Origin: Mycobacterium montefiorense
GTDB taxonomy: Bacteria > Actinomycetota > Actinomycetes > Mycobacteriales > Mycobacteriaceae
Length of the DNA stretch: 64,000 bases
Assembly (NCBI RefSeq): GCF_003112775.1
Contig: NZ_BFCH01000026.1
Location: 62,001 to 126,000 of the forward strand
Reading direction: 5' to 3'
Part shown: piece after piece, positions 35,285-43,473 of the stretch
Position numbering within the stretch: the stretch's first letter is position 1
Layout: every line of letters begins with the position of its first letter
The notes under the pieces: generated by a model
Seen by the model: only the letters and a program-made list of their open reading frames with translations
Told to the model about the DNA's origin: nothing
The model's database searches: none
Made by a program: the position numbers and the translations under genes

Positions 35285-36280
35285 ATGAGGGCCGAGCGTC
35301 GACCGCGTTTCGGGTCCATGGAAGTCCTGGTCTTCGGGTTGGTGTGCTTCGCGATTTTCGGATCGTGGCTGCGCGCAGTCGTCGTCAACAGCGACGGGTT
35401 GGCCACCGCCGGCACCGTGTTCTGCGGAGTCTTCGTCCAGGCCCTGCCCTTCCTGGGCCTGGGCGTGGTGGTCAGCGGATTGATCGCGGTCTTTCTGCCG
35501 CCCGAGCGGCTGGTCCGCTGGCTGCCGCGGCGGCCAGCGGCGGCCGTCCTTGCCGCCGGTGTGGCCGGCGCCGCGCTGCCCGGATGCGAGTGCGGCTCGG
35601 TTCCGGTGGCGCGCCGGTTGTTCGGCGACGGCGGAGCGGCCGCTGCGGCGGCCTTGACCTTCATGCTCGCCGCGCCCGCCATCAACCCGGTCGTGGTGGT
35701 CGCGACGGCCGTCGCCTTCCCGGGTCAGCCGAAGATGGTCATCGCCAGAGTCGTTGCGTCGCTGCTGACCGCGGTGGTGATGGGCTGGGGGTGGTCTCGG
35801 TGGGGCCGTACCGAGTGGATCACCCGTCGGCTGCCGTCGCACGATTCCCACAGTCCAGGGACGCAGTCGAAGTTGCTGCTCTTCTGCGAAGTGGCCCGGC
35901 ACGACTTTTTGCAGGCGGCGGCCTACCTGGTGGTGGGCGCTGCCGCGGCGGCGGCGTTGCACGTTCTGGTGCCGCCGTGGATCTTCGAGCACGTTGGCGC
36001 GCACCTGATTCTCGGCGTCTTCGTGATGGCGGCGCTGGCCGTGATTCTGGCCGTGTGCTCGGAAGCGGACGCGTTCGTGGCATCCAGCCTGACGATGGTT
36101 CCGCTGATCCCGCGGCTGGTGTTCCTGGTCGTCGGACCCGCCATCGACGTCAAGCTGCTGGCGATGCAATCCGGCATGTTCGGCCGGGCGTTTGCCACCC
36201 GCTTCGCCCCGGCCACATTCGTTGTCGCCACCGCGGCGGCCACGCTTGTCGGCGTGCTGCTGCTGGGCGGTGCCCGATGA
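35285..36280 (+). CDS. Permease of the YraQ/DUF318 family
   Basis: A 331-residue integral membrane protein with about eight helices. It carries the two signature loops of the DUF318 permeases: LPGCECGSVPVARRLF in the first half and CSEADAFVASS in the second, both with a cysteine in the membrane. Homologues next to a TIGR03943 protein (YcgR/YcgQ in Bacillus) are Zur-controlled and linked to zinc uptake. The ATG at 35285 is used; an ATG 11 codons later (MEVLVFGL) is an alternative. It overlaps the next gene by four bases (ATGA). Confidence 0.85.
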   Translation: MRAERRPRFGSMEVLVFGLVCFAIFGSWLRAVVVNSDGLATAGTVFCGVFVQALPFLGLGVVVSGLIAVFLPPERLVRWLPRRPAAAVLAAGVAGAALPGCECGSVPVARRLFGDGGAAAAAALTFMLAAPAINPVVVVATAVAFPGQPKMVIARVVASLLTAVVMGWGWSRWGRTEWITRRLPSHDSHSPGTQSKLLLFCEVARHDFLQAAAYLVVGAAAAAALHVLVPPWIFEHVGAHLILGVFVMAALAVILAVCSEADAFVASSLTMVPLIPRLVFLVVGPAIDVKLLAMQSGMFGRAFATRFAPATFVVATAAATLVGVLLLGGAR

Positions 36281-36990
36281 AACGCGAAACCGAGAACACG
36301 ATCCTGCTGCTGGTCGGGCTCAGCATCGCGCTGATCGTGGGGACCGGTGTGTTCACCCGCTACGTCAAGCCCTCGCTGTTGCCGTGGCTGGTACTCACCG
36401 CCGCGCTACTGATCGGGCTGGCGCTGGTGGCAATCGTCGGAGATGTCCGCCGGGGCGGCTCGGACCATGGTCCCGAAGATGGGCATGCGCACCGCGGCGG
36501 CGTGGTGTGGCTGCTCGCCGTGCCTATCGTGGTGCTGTGCTTTGTGACGCCCCCGGCGCTGCGGCCTCAGGCTGCCACCGGATCGGTCACAAACGTCTCC
36601 AATGACGTTCTGCGCCAGGCATTTCCGCCGTTGCCGCCGGGGCGGGCCCCGGAGATCTCGCTGGCGGAAGTGATGATGCGGGCCGCCAACGACAGCACGG
36701 GATCGCTGAACAACCGGCTGATCACGGTCACCGGCTTCACCCTGAACGAACCCGGCGGCATCGACCTGGCCCGCGTCGTCATCATTTGTTGCGCCGCCGA
36801 CGCCCAACTGGCTCACGTGCATCTGCGCGACCGTGACGGCGCCAGCACTTTCGGGTTCCCGGACAACACCTGGTTGCGAGTGGAGGGTGTGGTGACTCCC
36901 GCCGAGCGGCAACCTCACACACCGCCGATCCCGACGCTTCGGGCCGTCTCGGTCACGCCCGTCTCGGCGCCGGCGAATCCATACTCGTAA
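36277..36990 (+). CDS. TIGR03943 family membrane protein, permease partner
   Basis: A 237-residue protein with two N-terminal helices (about 8-25 and 34-53), a third at about 77-94, and an extracytoplasmic domain containing ITVTGFTLNEP, the conserved cysteine pair in VVIICCAADAQ and WLRVEGVVTP. It belongs to the TIGR03943 family (YcgQ-like), which is almost always encoded beside a DUF318 permease. It is translationally coupled to it here (ATGA). The two probably form one zinc-acquisition complex; this is inferred from conserved pairing and Zur-type control. Confidence 0.85.
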   Translation: MKRETENTILLLVGLSIALIVGTGVFTRYVKPSLLPWLVLTAALLIGLALVAIVGDVRRGGSDHGPEDGHAHRGGVVWLLAVPIVVLCFVTPPALRPQAATGSVTNVSNDVLRQAFPPLPPGRAPEISLAEVMMRAANDSTGSLNNRLITVTGFTLNEPGGIDLARVVIICCAADAQLAHVHLRDRDGASTFGFPDNTWLRVEGVVTPAERQPHTPPIPTLRAVSVTPVSAPANPYS

Positions 36991-37073
36991 GCCCAAAAGA
37001 ACGACATAACTGCAGGTTAGCCTGTTAGGCTCGCGTCGGCTCGCGCAGCGAATCACGTCGGAAGAGGCTCTGG

Positions 37074-38090
37074 ATGACACGCCCACGAATCCGCGCTCGG
37101 GCGCCGCTGCGGATCTCGTTCGCCGGAGGCGGCACCGACGTACCACCCTTCCCGACGCTCGAAGGCGGCTGTGTGCTGTCGGCGACCATCGACCGCTACG
37201 CCTACGGATCGCTGACTCCGCGTACCGATCGCAAGGTGAGCATCGAGTCGGTGGACTTCAAGACCACCCACGAGATGACGCTCGACAGCGAGATTCTCTA
37301 CGACGGCAGCCTGGATCTGATCAAGGCTGCCGTGCGGCGGTTCGGCCGCGACGGCACGGACGGCTACGACCTGGTGTTGCGATCCAGCGCCCCGCCCGGC
37401 TCGGGACTGGGCTCGTCATCGACGATGATGGTCGCGCTGACGGGCCTGCTCGCCGAGCACTACCGGGCGCCGATGGGCGAGTACGAGACCGCGCAGCTGG
37501 CGTGCGCCATCGAGCGCGAGGACCTCGGCATCGCCGGCGGTATGCAGGACATGTACGCGGCTACCTTCGGCGGATTCAACTTCATCGAGTTCGCCGACCG
37601 GGTGATCGTCAATCCACTGCGCATCCGTGACGCGACGGCCTTCGAGCTCGAGCTCAGCCTGCTGCTCTGCTACACCGGCATCACCCGGGACTCCGCACGG
37701 GTGATCGAGGACCAAACCCGGCGCGCCGCCACGGGTGCCGACGACACACTCGCCGGACTACGCGCCCAGAAGGAACTGGCTGTGGCCATGAAGGCCGCAC
37801 TGCTGACAGGCAAGCTGAACGATTTCGGTGCCCTGCTCGGCGAGGCGTGGATGCAGAAGAAACGCATGTCGCCCTACATCACCAATGCGCGCATCGACGA
37901 GCTCTACGACCTCGCGTTGCGCAACGGCGCGCTCGGCGGCAAGATCACCGGCGCAGGCGGTGGTGGCTACATCCTGCTGTTCTGCGACTTCACCAAGAAG
38001 CACCGTCTCATTGAAGCCCTCGAGGGCGCCGGGGCTGCGATCACCGAATTCGCTTTTGAGAGTAAGGGATTGACCACATGGCAGGCATGA
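37074..38090 (+). CDS. hddA: D-glycero-D-manno-heptose 7-phosphate kinase HddA
   Basis: A 338-residue GHMP-family kinase. The N-terminal motif is RISFAGGGTDVPPF, the nucleotide loop is APPGSGLGSSSTMMVAL, and the C-terminal GHMP motif is GKITGAGGGGYILL. It phosphorylates sedoheptulose-derived D-glycero-D-manno-heptose 7-phosphate at C1. It heads a coupled hddA-gmhA-gmhB operon equivalent to Rv0115-Rv0113-Rv0114 of M. tuberculosis with a different order. The nucleotidyltransferase HddC that would finish GDP-heptose is not in the window. Confidence 0.9.
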   Translation: MTRPRIRARAPLRISFAGGGTDVPPFPTLEGGCVLSATIDRYAYGSLTPRTDRKVSIESVDFKTTHEMTLDSEILYDGSLDLIKAAVRRFGRDGTDGYDLVLRSSAPPGSGLGSSSTMMVALTGLLAEHYRAPMGEYETAQLACAIEREDLGIAGGMQDMYAATFGGFNFIEFADRVIVNPLRIRDATAFELELSLLLCYTGITRDSARVIEDQTRRAATGADDTLAGLRAQKELAVAMKAALLTGKLNDFGALLGEAWMQKKRMSPYITNARIDELYDLALRNGALGGKITGAGGGGYILLFCDFTKKHRLIEALEGAGAAITEFAFESKGLTTWQA

Positions 38091-38695
38091 GCACGTCAGA
38101 TGTCGTCACGCCGAGTGTCCAGACGGTCCAAGCGCGGCTGGCAGACACGATCGCGGTCAAGCAGCAGATGCAGTCGGGGGCTTTCGCCGCGCAGACCGTC
38201 GAGGTGGCGCGCGTGCTGATCGACGCGCTGCGGGCCGGCGGGAAGGTGATCTTCTTCGGCAACGGCGGTTCCGCACAAGACGCGGGTCATCTGGCCGCCG
38301 AGCTGATGGGCCGCTTCGCTTTTGACCGTCCGGGCCTGGCCGCGATCAGCCTCCCGGACGCCACCGCCGCGATCACGGCGATCGGTAACGACTACTCCTA
38401 CGACGAGGTCTTCGCCCGCCAGGTACTCGCCGCCGGCCGGCCGGGGGACGTGGTGGTCGGCTTGACCACGTCGGGCAATTCACCCAATGTGGTGCGTGCA
38501 CTTGAGGCGGCCGGCCAGGCCGGGATGACGACGGTGACGCTCACCGGCGCCCGTGGCGGCAAGGTCGCCGACGTCGCCGAGATCTGCATCCGAGTGCCCA
38601 GTGTGGACACCGGGCGGATTCAGGAGGCGTGCCTGCACCTCGGCCACACCATTTGCGAAATGGTCGAAGCCGCACTGTTTCCCAGACCCTCTTGA
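38078..38695 (+). CDS. gmhA: Phosphoheptose isomerase
   Basis: A protein of about 205 residues with a SIS domain: VIFFGNGGSAQDAGHLAAEL (the phosphosugar site), VGLTTSGNSPNVVRAL and the zinc/acid-base residues near HLGHTICEMVE. It converts sedoheptulose 7-phosphate to D-glycero-D-manno-heptose 7-phosphate. The ATG at 38078 has AAGGGA about nine bases upstream; an ATG at 38087 overlaps the hddA stop (ATGA). It is closely followed by gmhB. Confidence 0.92.
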   Translation: MAGMSTSDVVTPSVQTVQARLADTIAVKQQMQSGAFAAQTVEVARVLIDALRAGGKVIFFGNGGSAQDAGHLAAELMGRFAFDRPGLAAISLPDATAAITAIGNDYSYDEVFARQVLAAGRPGDVVVGLTTSGNSPNVVRALEAAGQAGMTTVTLTGARGGKVADVAEICIRVPSVDTGRIQEACLHLGHTICEMVEAALFPRPS

Positions 38696-38697
38696 CG

Positions 38698-39222
38698 ATG
38701 GACCTGCGAAACGTCCGCACCGTATTTCTGGACCGCGACGGAACCATCAACGTCAAAGCCGCCGAGGGCGAGTACATCCGATCGCCCGAGGAGCTGGTTC
38801 TGCTACCCGGCGCCGCCACGGCGATAGCCGCGCTGAATGCGGCCGGCCTGCGCACGGTCTTGGTGACCAATCAGCGCTGGCTGTCCGAACCATCTTCGGA
38901 CTCAACGTATTTCGTCGCCATCCAGGACCGGTTGTCGCAGCTTCTCGCCGCGCAGGGCGCGCACCTGGACGCGGCTTATCACTGCCCACACGCGGCGAAC
39001 AGCTGTGACTGCCGCAAGCCGTTGGGCGGCATGCTGATTCGCGCGGCAGTAGAGCACGGCTTCGACGTTGCCGAGTCGGTCATGATCGGCGACAGTGACG
39101 CCGACGTGCAGGCGGGCCGGGCGGCCGGCGCGATGACCGTGCTGCTGCGCGCCGGCGGCGCAGACAACGCCGACTTCGTCGTCGCCGACCTCGCCGCCGC
39201 CGTACGGCTCATCCTCGCCTGA
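38698..39222 (+). CDS. gmhB: D-glycero-D-manno-heptose 1,7-bisphosphate 7-phosphatase
   Basis: A 174-residue HAD-family phosphatase. It has the nucleophile motif FLDRDGTIN, LVTNQRWLS (motif II), the zinc-binding loop CPHAANSCDCRKP (Cys-x-His and Cys-x-Cys) and MIGDSDADVQAG (motif IV). It removes the 7-phosphate in the heptose pathway. Start ATG at 38698 (MDLRNVRTVFLDRDG) is taken because the longer frame overlaps gmhA heavily. Its last 14 bases overlap the convergent glycosyltransferase gene. Confidence 0.9.
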   Translation: MDLRNVRTVFLDRDGTINVKAAEGEYIRSPEELVLLPGAATAIAALNAAGLRTVLVTNQRWLSEPSSDSTYFVAIQDRLSQLLAAQGAHLDAAYHCPHAANSCDCRKPLGGMLIRAAVEHGFDVAESVMIGDSDADVQAGRAAGAMTVLLRAGGADNADFVVADLAAAVRLILA

Positions 39223-39976
39223 AACGCTGAACTATCGACCGGGCGACCAGCGCGAGCGCAAACGGCAGATCGTCGCGCAGATACCGGCGGTAAAGCCGCC
39301 GCGGTTCGAGCATTAGCCGGTGCACCCACTCAAGTCCGAGCCGTTGCAGCAGCGGCGACGCCCGACGAACCACGCCGGCCGTCATGCCGATCCCGCCGCC
39401 GCAGGCCAGGCACCAGACGTTGGGCAGCTGCTGGGTCAGCTGCTCCATCAGGCGTTCCTGACGGGGGAAACCCAGACCGACGAAGACCAGATCGGGTTTG
39501 GCGGCGATCACGGCGGCGACCGCACGCCGCGCGCCATCCTTGGTGTTGTCGAAGCCGAACGCGGGCGACTGGGCGCCGGCGATGCGCAGGCTGGGGAATT
39601 GCGTGGCGAGCGCCGCGGCCGCTCGGTCCGGTATCCCTTCGGCGCCGCCGAAGAAATAGATCGACTTCCCGTCGGCCGCCGCCGCCGCGCTCAACGGCTG
39701 GATCAGCGACGAGCCCGCCACCCGCTCCGGCAACGTCTCACCTCGCAGCCGCGCCGCCCACACCAGCGGCATCCCGTCGGCGACGACGAGCGATCCCCTG
39801 GCTATCAGTTCGGCGAGCACGGCGTCGCGACTGGCTGCGCGGGCCACATCGATGTTGACCGGGATGATCGAGCCGCCCCTGCCGTCGGCCCAGGCTTTGC
39901 GCACGACTTCGACGACCTCGTGTTGGGTGAGGGCATCGAACCAAAGATCGCCCACCTGGATCCTGGTTGGCCGCAT
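39209..39976 (-). CDS. WecG/TagA/CpsF family glycosyltransferase
   Basis: A 255-residue GT26 family enzyme: VNIDVARAASRD, VADGMPLVWAARL, the conserved IYFFGGAEGIPDRA, LVFVGLGFPRQE (the GxPRQE signature) and CLACGGGIGMTAGVVRRAS. GT26 enzymes transfer N-acetylmannosamine-type or related sugars to a lipid-linked acceptor. Acceptor and donor here are unknown. It is convergent with the heptose operon, so a shared surface polysaccharide is possible but unproven. Confidence 0.88.
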   Translation of the reverse strand: MRPTRIQVGDLWFDALTQHEVVEVVRKAWADGRGGSIIPVNIDVARAASRDAVLAELIARGSLVVADGMPLVWAARLRGETLPERVAGSSLIQPLSAAAAADGKSIYFFGGAEGIPDRAAAALATQFPSLRIAGAQSPAFGFDNTKDGARRAVAAVIAAKPDLVFVGLGFPRQERLMEQLTQQLPNVWCLACGGGIGMTAGVVRRASPLLQRLGLEWVHRLMLEPRRLYRRYLRDDLPFALALVARSIVQRFRRG

Positions 39977-40102
39977 GACTTGTGATTCTCACCGCATCGC
40001 CGCGGAAGTTCCATGGAACTCGCGACATCGATTGATCCGGTTGTTGCTGCACCGGCCGCCAACGCCATAACCTGAGCGGATCGGATCGCAAGATGAGCCG
40101 CT

Positions 40103-41095
40103 GTGGCCGAACTGATCGGCGCGCGGACGGAAGAACTCGCCGCGATGGACATCTTCGAGGGATGCGCCATCGAAGACTTAGAGCCGTTGGCGGCCAGCCT
40201 GCAACCGCTGCGCGCCGCGGCCGGCCAGGTTCTGATGGCCCAGGGGGAGCAAGCCGTCTCGTTCCTGCTCATCTCCTCGGGCACCGCCGAGATCAGACAC
40301 GAAGGCGCCGACGGCGAGGTAGCCATCGGCGAGACCGGTGCCGGCGCTCTGATCGGAGAGATCGCCCTACTGCGCAACAGCCCCAGGATCGCGACCGTCA
40401 CTACCACCGAGCCGCTGACCGGCTGGATCGGCGACAACGATGCGTTCACCCGGTTGGTGCACATCCCGGGCATCACGCCCCGACTGTTGCGGACCGTGCG
40501 CCAGCGTCTGGCCGCCTTCGTTACGCCCATCCCGATACGGGTGCGCGACAGCACCCTACTGCTGCTGCGCCCGGTGCTGCCCGGCGACGACGAGCGGACC
40601 GTGCACGGTCATATCCAGTTCTCCGGCGAGACCTTGTATCGCCGGTTCATGACGGCCCGGCTGCCGTCGGCGGAATTGATGCACTACCTGTCCGAAGTCG
40701 ACTATGTCGACCACTTCGTGTGGGTGGTGACCGACGGCACCGACCCGGTGGCCGACGCGCGATTTGTCCGCGACGAGAAAGATCCCACGGTCGCCGAGAT
40801 CGCGTTCACCGTCGCCGACGCCTATCAGGGCCGGGGGATCGGGAGCTTTCTGATCGGTGCGCTGTCGATCGCCGCCGAGGTCGACGGAGTCGAAAGATTC
40901 TCTGCGCGAATGCTTTCCGACAATCTGCCGATGCGCACGATGATGGACCGCTACGGCGCGATATGGCAGCGCGAAGACATCGGGGTGATCACCACTGTCA
41001 TCGATGTTCCGCGCCCGCGCGACCTGGGCATCAAGCGTGAGATGGCCGACGAGATCAGACGTGTCGCACGTCAGGTGATCGAGGCGCTCGGCTGA
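40103..41095 (+). CDS. pat: cAMP-regulated protein lysine acetyltransferase
   Basis: A 330-residue protein. An N-terminal cyclic-nucleotide-binding domain (about 10-140, with GALIGEIALLRNSPRIATV as the phosphate-binding cassette) is fused to a GNAT acetyltransferase domain (TVADAYQGRGIGSFLIGAL for acetyl-CoA). This architecture is the mycobacterial Pat (Rv0998), which acetylates acyl-CoA synthetases and the universal stress protein in response to cAMP. The start is GTG at 40103. It resumes the M. tuberculosis order after the accessory block. Confidence 0.95.
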   Translation: MAELIGARTEELAAMDIFEGCAIEDLEPLAASLQPLRAAAGQVLMAQGEQAVSFLLISSGTAEIRHEGADGEVAIGETGAGALIGEIALLRNSPRIATVTTTEPLTGWIGDNDAFTRLVHIPGITPRLLRTVRQRLAAFVTPIPIRVRDSTLLLLRPVLPGDDERTVHGHIQFSGETLYRRFMTARLPSAELMHYLSEVDYVDHFVWVVTDGTDPVADARFVRDEKDPTVAEIAFTVADAYQGRGIGSFLIGALSIAAEVDGVERFSARMLSDNLPMRTMMDRYGAIWQREDIGVITTVIDVPRPRDLGIKREMADEIRRVARQVIEALG

Positions 41096-41105
41096 ACCGG
41101 CTTGC

Positions 41106-42077
41106 TCAGCACGAGGGCTGGTACGGGGTGAACTTCGAGGTGACGTCGCCGACGAGGTCTTCGTCGTACGGGTTGATCGCCTTCGGCTCGGATCCCGCTG
41201 TGAAATCGAGGCCGTCGAGCTCAATCCAGACCGTGTTCGGGCTGGTGGTCAGCTCGAAGAAATAGGTACGGTTCGTCAGATCGGTGACGGTGCGGTATTC
41301 GGTGTTGTAGATCCCGAAATCCTGGTAAGGCGCCCCGAAGGGCACCGACACATTGCGCATGATCGCCATCACGCCGGCTACCGCCTGACGGGTGTCACGC
41401 GGCTCGGGCAGCAGCGCGACAAAGTACGCGGCGCGCTGGAAACGATCGATCGGGTTGACGTTGCCCGGCAACGGCATATCGCAGCCTGGGTTCGAAAAGT
41501 CTTGCCGTGAAAGCAGTTCCAACTGTTGTTCGTAAGTCGGGTCGTTGGTCATGAGGGTGTACTCGCGGCCGTGATGCACGACGATGCGGCCATGGTCGAA
41601 CTCGACGACGGCCGAGTCGCCGGACGCATCCTCGATCGCGAGGTGGATGGTGGCGTCGTGCCCGCGGGCGTTGATCATCACCAGCTGAATGCCGTCCATC
41701 AAGGTCAGCGCCTCGGAGACGGTGGCGGCTTGGTCGAGTAGGTACTGGGTCCACAGCCCGACGTGCAGTCCCGGCTTGGCTGCATCGCGCGGGCCCAGAT
41801 CTGTTGCCTCCAGGTACAGCCCGTGCACGGCCAAGCCGCGTTCGTTGATGCCGTCGAAAGCGCCGACGCCGTAGACGGTGGTGACCAGGCTGCCGTACCG
41901 GCTGGTCCAGCGCAGTGGATTGTCCGCGACAACGGTGATGCCGGCCGCGATGCCGCCGTCACGGTCGAGTCCTCGTGGGAATGCCACGATTAACGGTTCG
42001 GTGGATTCCGGCCAGTCCATGCTGCGCCCGGTCAGAACGGCGAGGTCGTTGGTGTTCCAGAGAACTCGTGTGCACAC
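41106..42077 (-). CDS. Linear amide C-N hydrolase (choloylglycine hydrolase/penicillin V acylase family)
   Basis: A 323-residue Ntn hydrolase. With GTG at 42077 as start the protein reads Met-Cys-Thr-Arg-Val-Leu, placing the nucleophile Cys at position 2, to be exposed when Met is removed. The rest fits the family: MDWPESTEPLIVAFPRG, INERGLAVHGLYLEATDLG, SDSAVVEFDHGRIVVHHG-type region and NPTYE/ND-type Asn (TNDPTYEQQ). No signal peptide, so cytoplasmic. Substrates are bile-salt amides, penicillin V or acyl-homoserine lactones in relatives; here unknown. A longer frame upstream would bury the nucleophile. Confidence 0.85.
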   Translation of the reverse strand: MCTRVLWNTNDLAVLTGRSMDWPESTEPLIVAFPRGLDRDGGIAAGITVVADNPLRWTSRYGSLVTTVYGVGAFDGINERGLAVHGLYLEATDLGPRDAAKPGLHVGLWTQYLLDQAATVSEALTLMDGIQLVMINARGHDATIHLAIEDASGDSAVVEFDHGRIVVHHGREYTLMTNDPTYEQQLELLSRQDFSNPGCDMPLPGNVNPIDRFQRAAYFVALLPEPRDTRQAVAGVMAIMRNVSVPFGAPYQDFGIYNTEYRTVTDLTNRTYFFELTTSPNTVWIELDGLDFTAGSEPKAINPYDEDLVGDVTSKFTPYQPSC

Positions 42078-42113
42078 ACGCGCCAAGCTACACGTCTCGT
42101 AAGATGAACGAGC

Positions 42114-42788
42114 ATGCGGCCGTTCTGGTTTGGCGCGGTACTTACGGCGTCGGTGACTGCCTGCGGTGCACATTCGCCGGCGCACCGACCGTCGGCGTCA
42201 CCGTCGCCGTCGGCGCATGGCACCGTCGTCAACCCCGCTAACATCAAGCGAGTCGTTCGCGACCTGCCACCCAACTACGAGGTCACCAGCGGCATCCCCA
42301 GCGCGGCCTCGCCCCGGGTGATCTGGGGTCTCGACGCCGATGCGACGTCCAAGCCGGCGGTATGCGCCACGCTCGCCGATCCCGGCAAGGCGCCCGATCG
42401 ATCCGCGCAGGGCCTGTCCGCCTCGGGTCAGGGCGGCATCGTCAACGCCGTGGTGGTGGCTTTGCCGGGCCCGGTCGACCTGGACCGCAACGTCGCCGAC
42501 GCCTGCGGCCAGTTCACGATGACCGACGCGCACACCACGGCCACCGTCCGGCTCACCGACCCGCACCGCATCGACGGTGCCGAAACCCTCGGCATGGTCG
42601 TCGATACCAAATCCGCCGTCGAGGCCGGCACCGAAATCGATTCGCGGGCATATACATTCATCGCCTACCTGGGCGGCTACTACGCGTTCACCACCCTGAC
42701 CACCGATCCGGGTTCCGCGCTGCCGGCACTACCGCCGCAATTCGCCGCCGATCTACTTGCCAAAACGGTATCCACGTTGCGCAGCTGA
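42114..42788 (+). CDS. Putative lipoprotein, Rv0999-like, DUF5642 type
   Basis: A 224-residue exported protein. The signal peptide is short (MRPFWFGAVLTASVTAC) with a lipobox-like SVTAC, then a Pro/Ser-rich spacer and a globular domain with paired cysteines (PAVCATLAD, DACGQFTM). It resembles Rv0999. The next gene encodes a protein of the same general type, so the pair looks like a tandem duplication that has diverged. Function unknown. Confidence 0.75.
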   Translation: MRPFWFGAVLTASVTACGAHSPAHRPSASPSPSAHGTVVNPANIKRVVRDLPPNYEVTSGIPSAASPRVIWGLDADATSKPAVCATLADPGKAPDRSAQGLSASGQGGIVNAVVVALPGPVDLDRNVADACGQFTMTDAHTTATVRLTDPHRIDGAETLGMVVDTKSAVEAGTEIDSRAYTFIAYLGGYYAFTTLTTDPGSALPALPPQFAADLLAKTVSTLRS

Positions 42789-42792
42789 ACGT

Positions 42793-43470
42793 ATGCCTTT
42801 GGGTAGATTAGCCACGGTGTCCAAGCTGGTATGCGTCATCGCAGCCGTGTGCGTGCTCGCCGGCTGCTCATCAAATACCACCACTGCGATGAACGCCGAC
42901 ATCGCCAAGATCGCCCAGGTCAAGTTGAACTTTGGACCCGAGTTCAAAGTCACCGACATCTCGGAACGCGCGATCGATCCCAAACTGCTGTCCGCCCGCA
43001 AGCTGCCCGAGGGCCTGAAGTTCGACCCCGCCAACTGCGCGAAGCTGGCGTCGGGGCCCGACATGCCGCCGGACGTCAAGGGCAACATGGCAGCGGTGTC
43101 CGCCGAGGGCAATGGCAACCGGTATGTCGTCATCGCGGTCGAGACCTCCAAGCCACTGCCGCCCAATGACCCGAGCAAGGACTGCGACAAGGTCGCGTTC
43201 TCCGGCGGCCAGGTACGCGGCGGCCTCGAGGTCATCGACGCGCCGCACATCGACGGGACGCACACGTTCGGCGTGCACCGCGTCCTGCAGGCAGTGCTGA
43301 CCGGCGGTACCCGCACCGGTGAGCTATACGACTACTCCGCGCAGTTCGGCGACTTCCAGGTGATCGTGATCGCCAATCCGCTGGTCACCGCGGACCAGCC
43401 GGTCGCCAAGGTCGACACGCAGCGTGCTCGCGACCTGCTCGTCAAAGGGGTGGACGCGATCCGCACCTGA
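42793..43470 (+). CDS. Putative lipoprotein, DUF5642 type
   Basis: A protein of about 225 residues with a clear lipoprotein signal (LVCVIAAVCVLAGCSSN, lipobox LAGC). The mature domain contains EFKVTDISERAIDPKLLSA and two cysteines (ANCAKLAS, SKDCDKVAF). The ATG at 42793 follows the previous stop by four bases; a GTG at 42817 would give a shorter signal peptide and is about as likely. Likely co-transcribed with the upstream lipoprotein gene. The family is found in mycobacteria and is uncharacterised. Confidence 0.78.
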   Translation: MPLGRLATVSKLVCVIAAVCVLAGCSSNTTTAMNADIAKIAQVKLNFGPEFKVTDISERAIDPKLLSARKLPEGLKFDPANCAKLASGPDMPPDVKGNMAAVSAEGNGNRYVVIAVETSKPLPPNDPSKDCDKVAFSGGQVRGGLEVIDAPHIDGTHTFGVHRVLQAVLTGGTRTGELYDYSAQFGDFQVIVIANPLVTADQPVAKVDTQRARDLLVKGVDAIRT

Positions 43471-43473
43471 CGC

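Noticed and set aside
37011..37031. AGGTTAGCCT resembling an IdeR half-box upstream of hddA
   Set aside because: Only one half fits the consensus. The other half reads GTTAGGCT, so it is more simply a small AGCCT-GTT-AGGCT hairpin behind the permease partner gene.
14770..40102. Attachment-site duplication of the tRNA-Ala 3' end
   Set aside because: No second copy of the TTCGATT-CCCCT-TAGCTCC end was found by eye in the window and no integrase gene is present.
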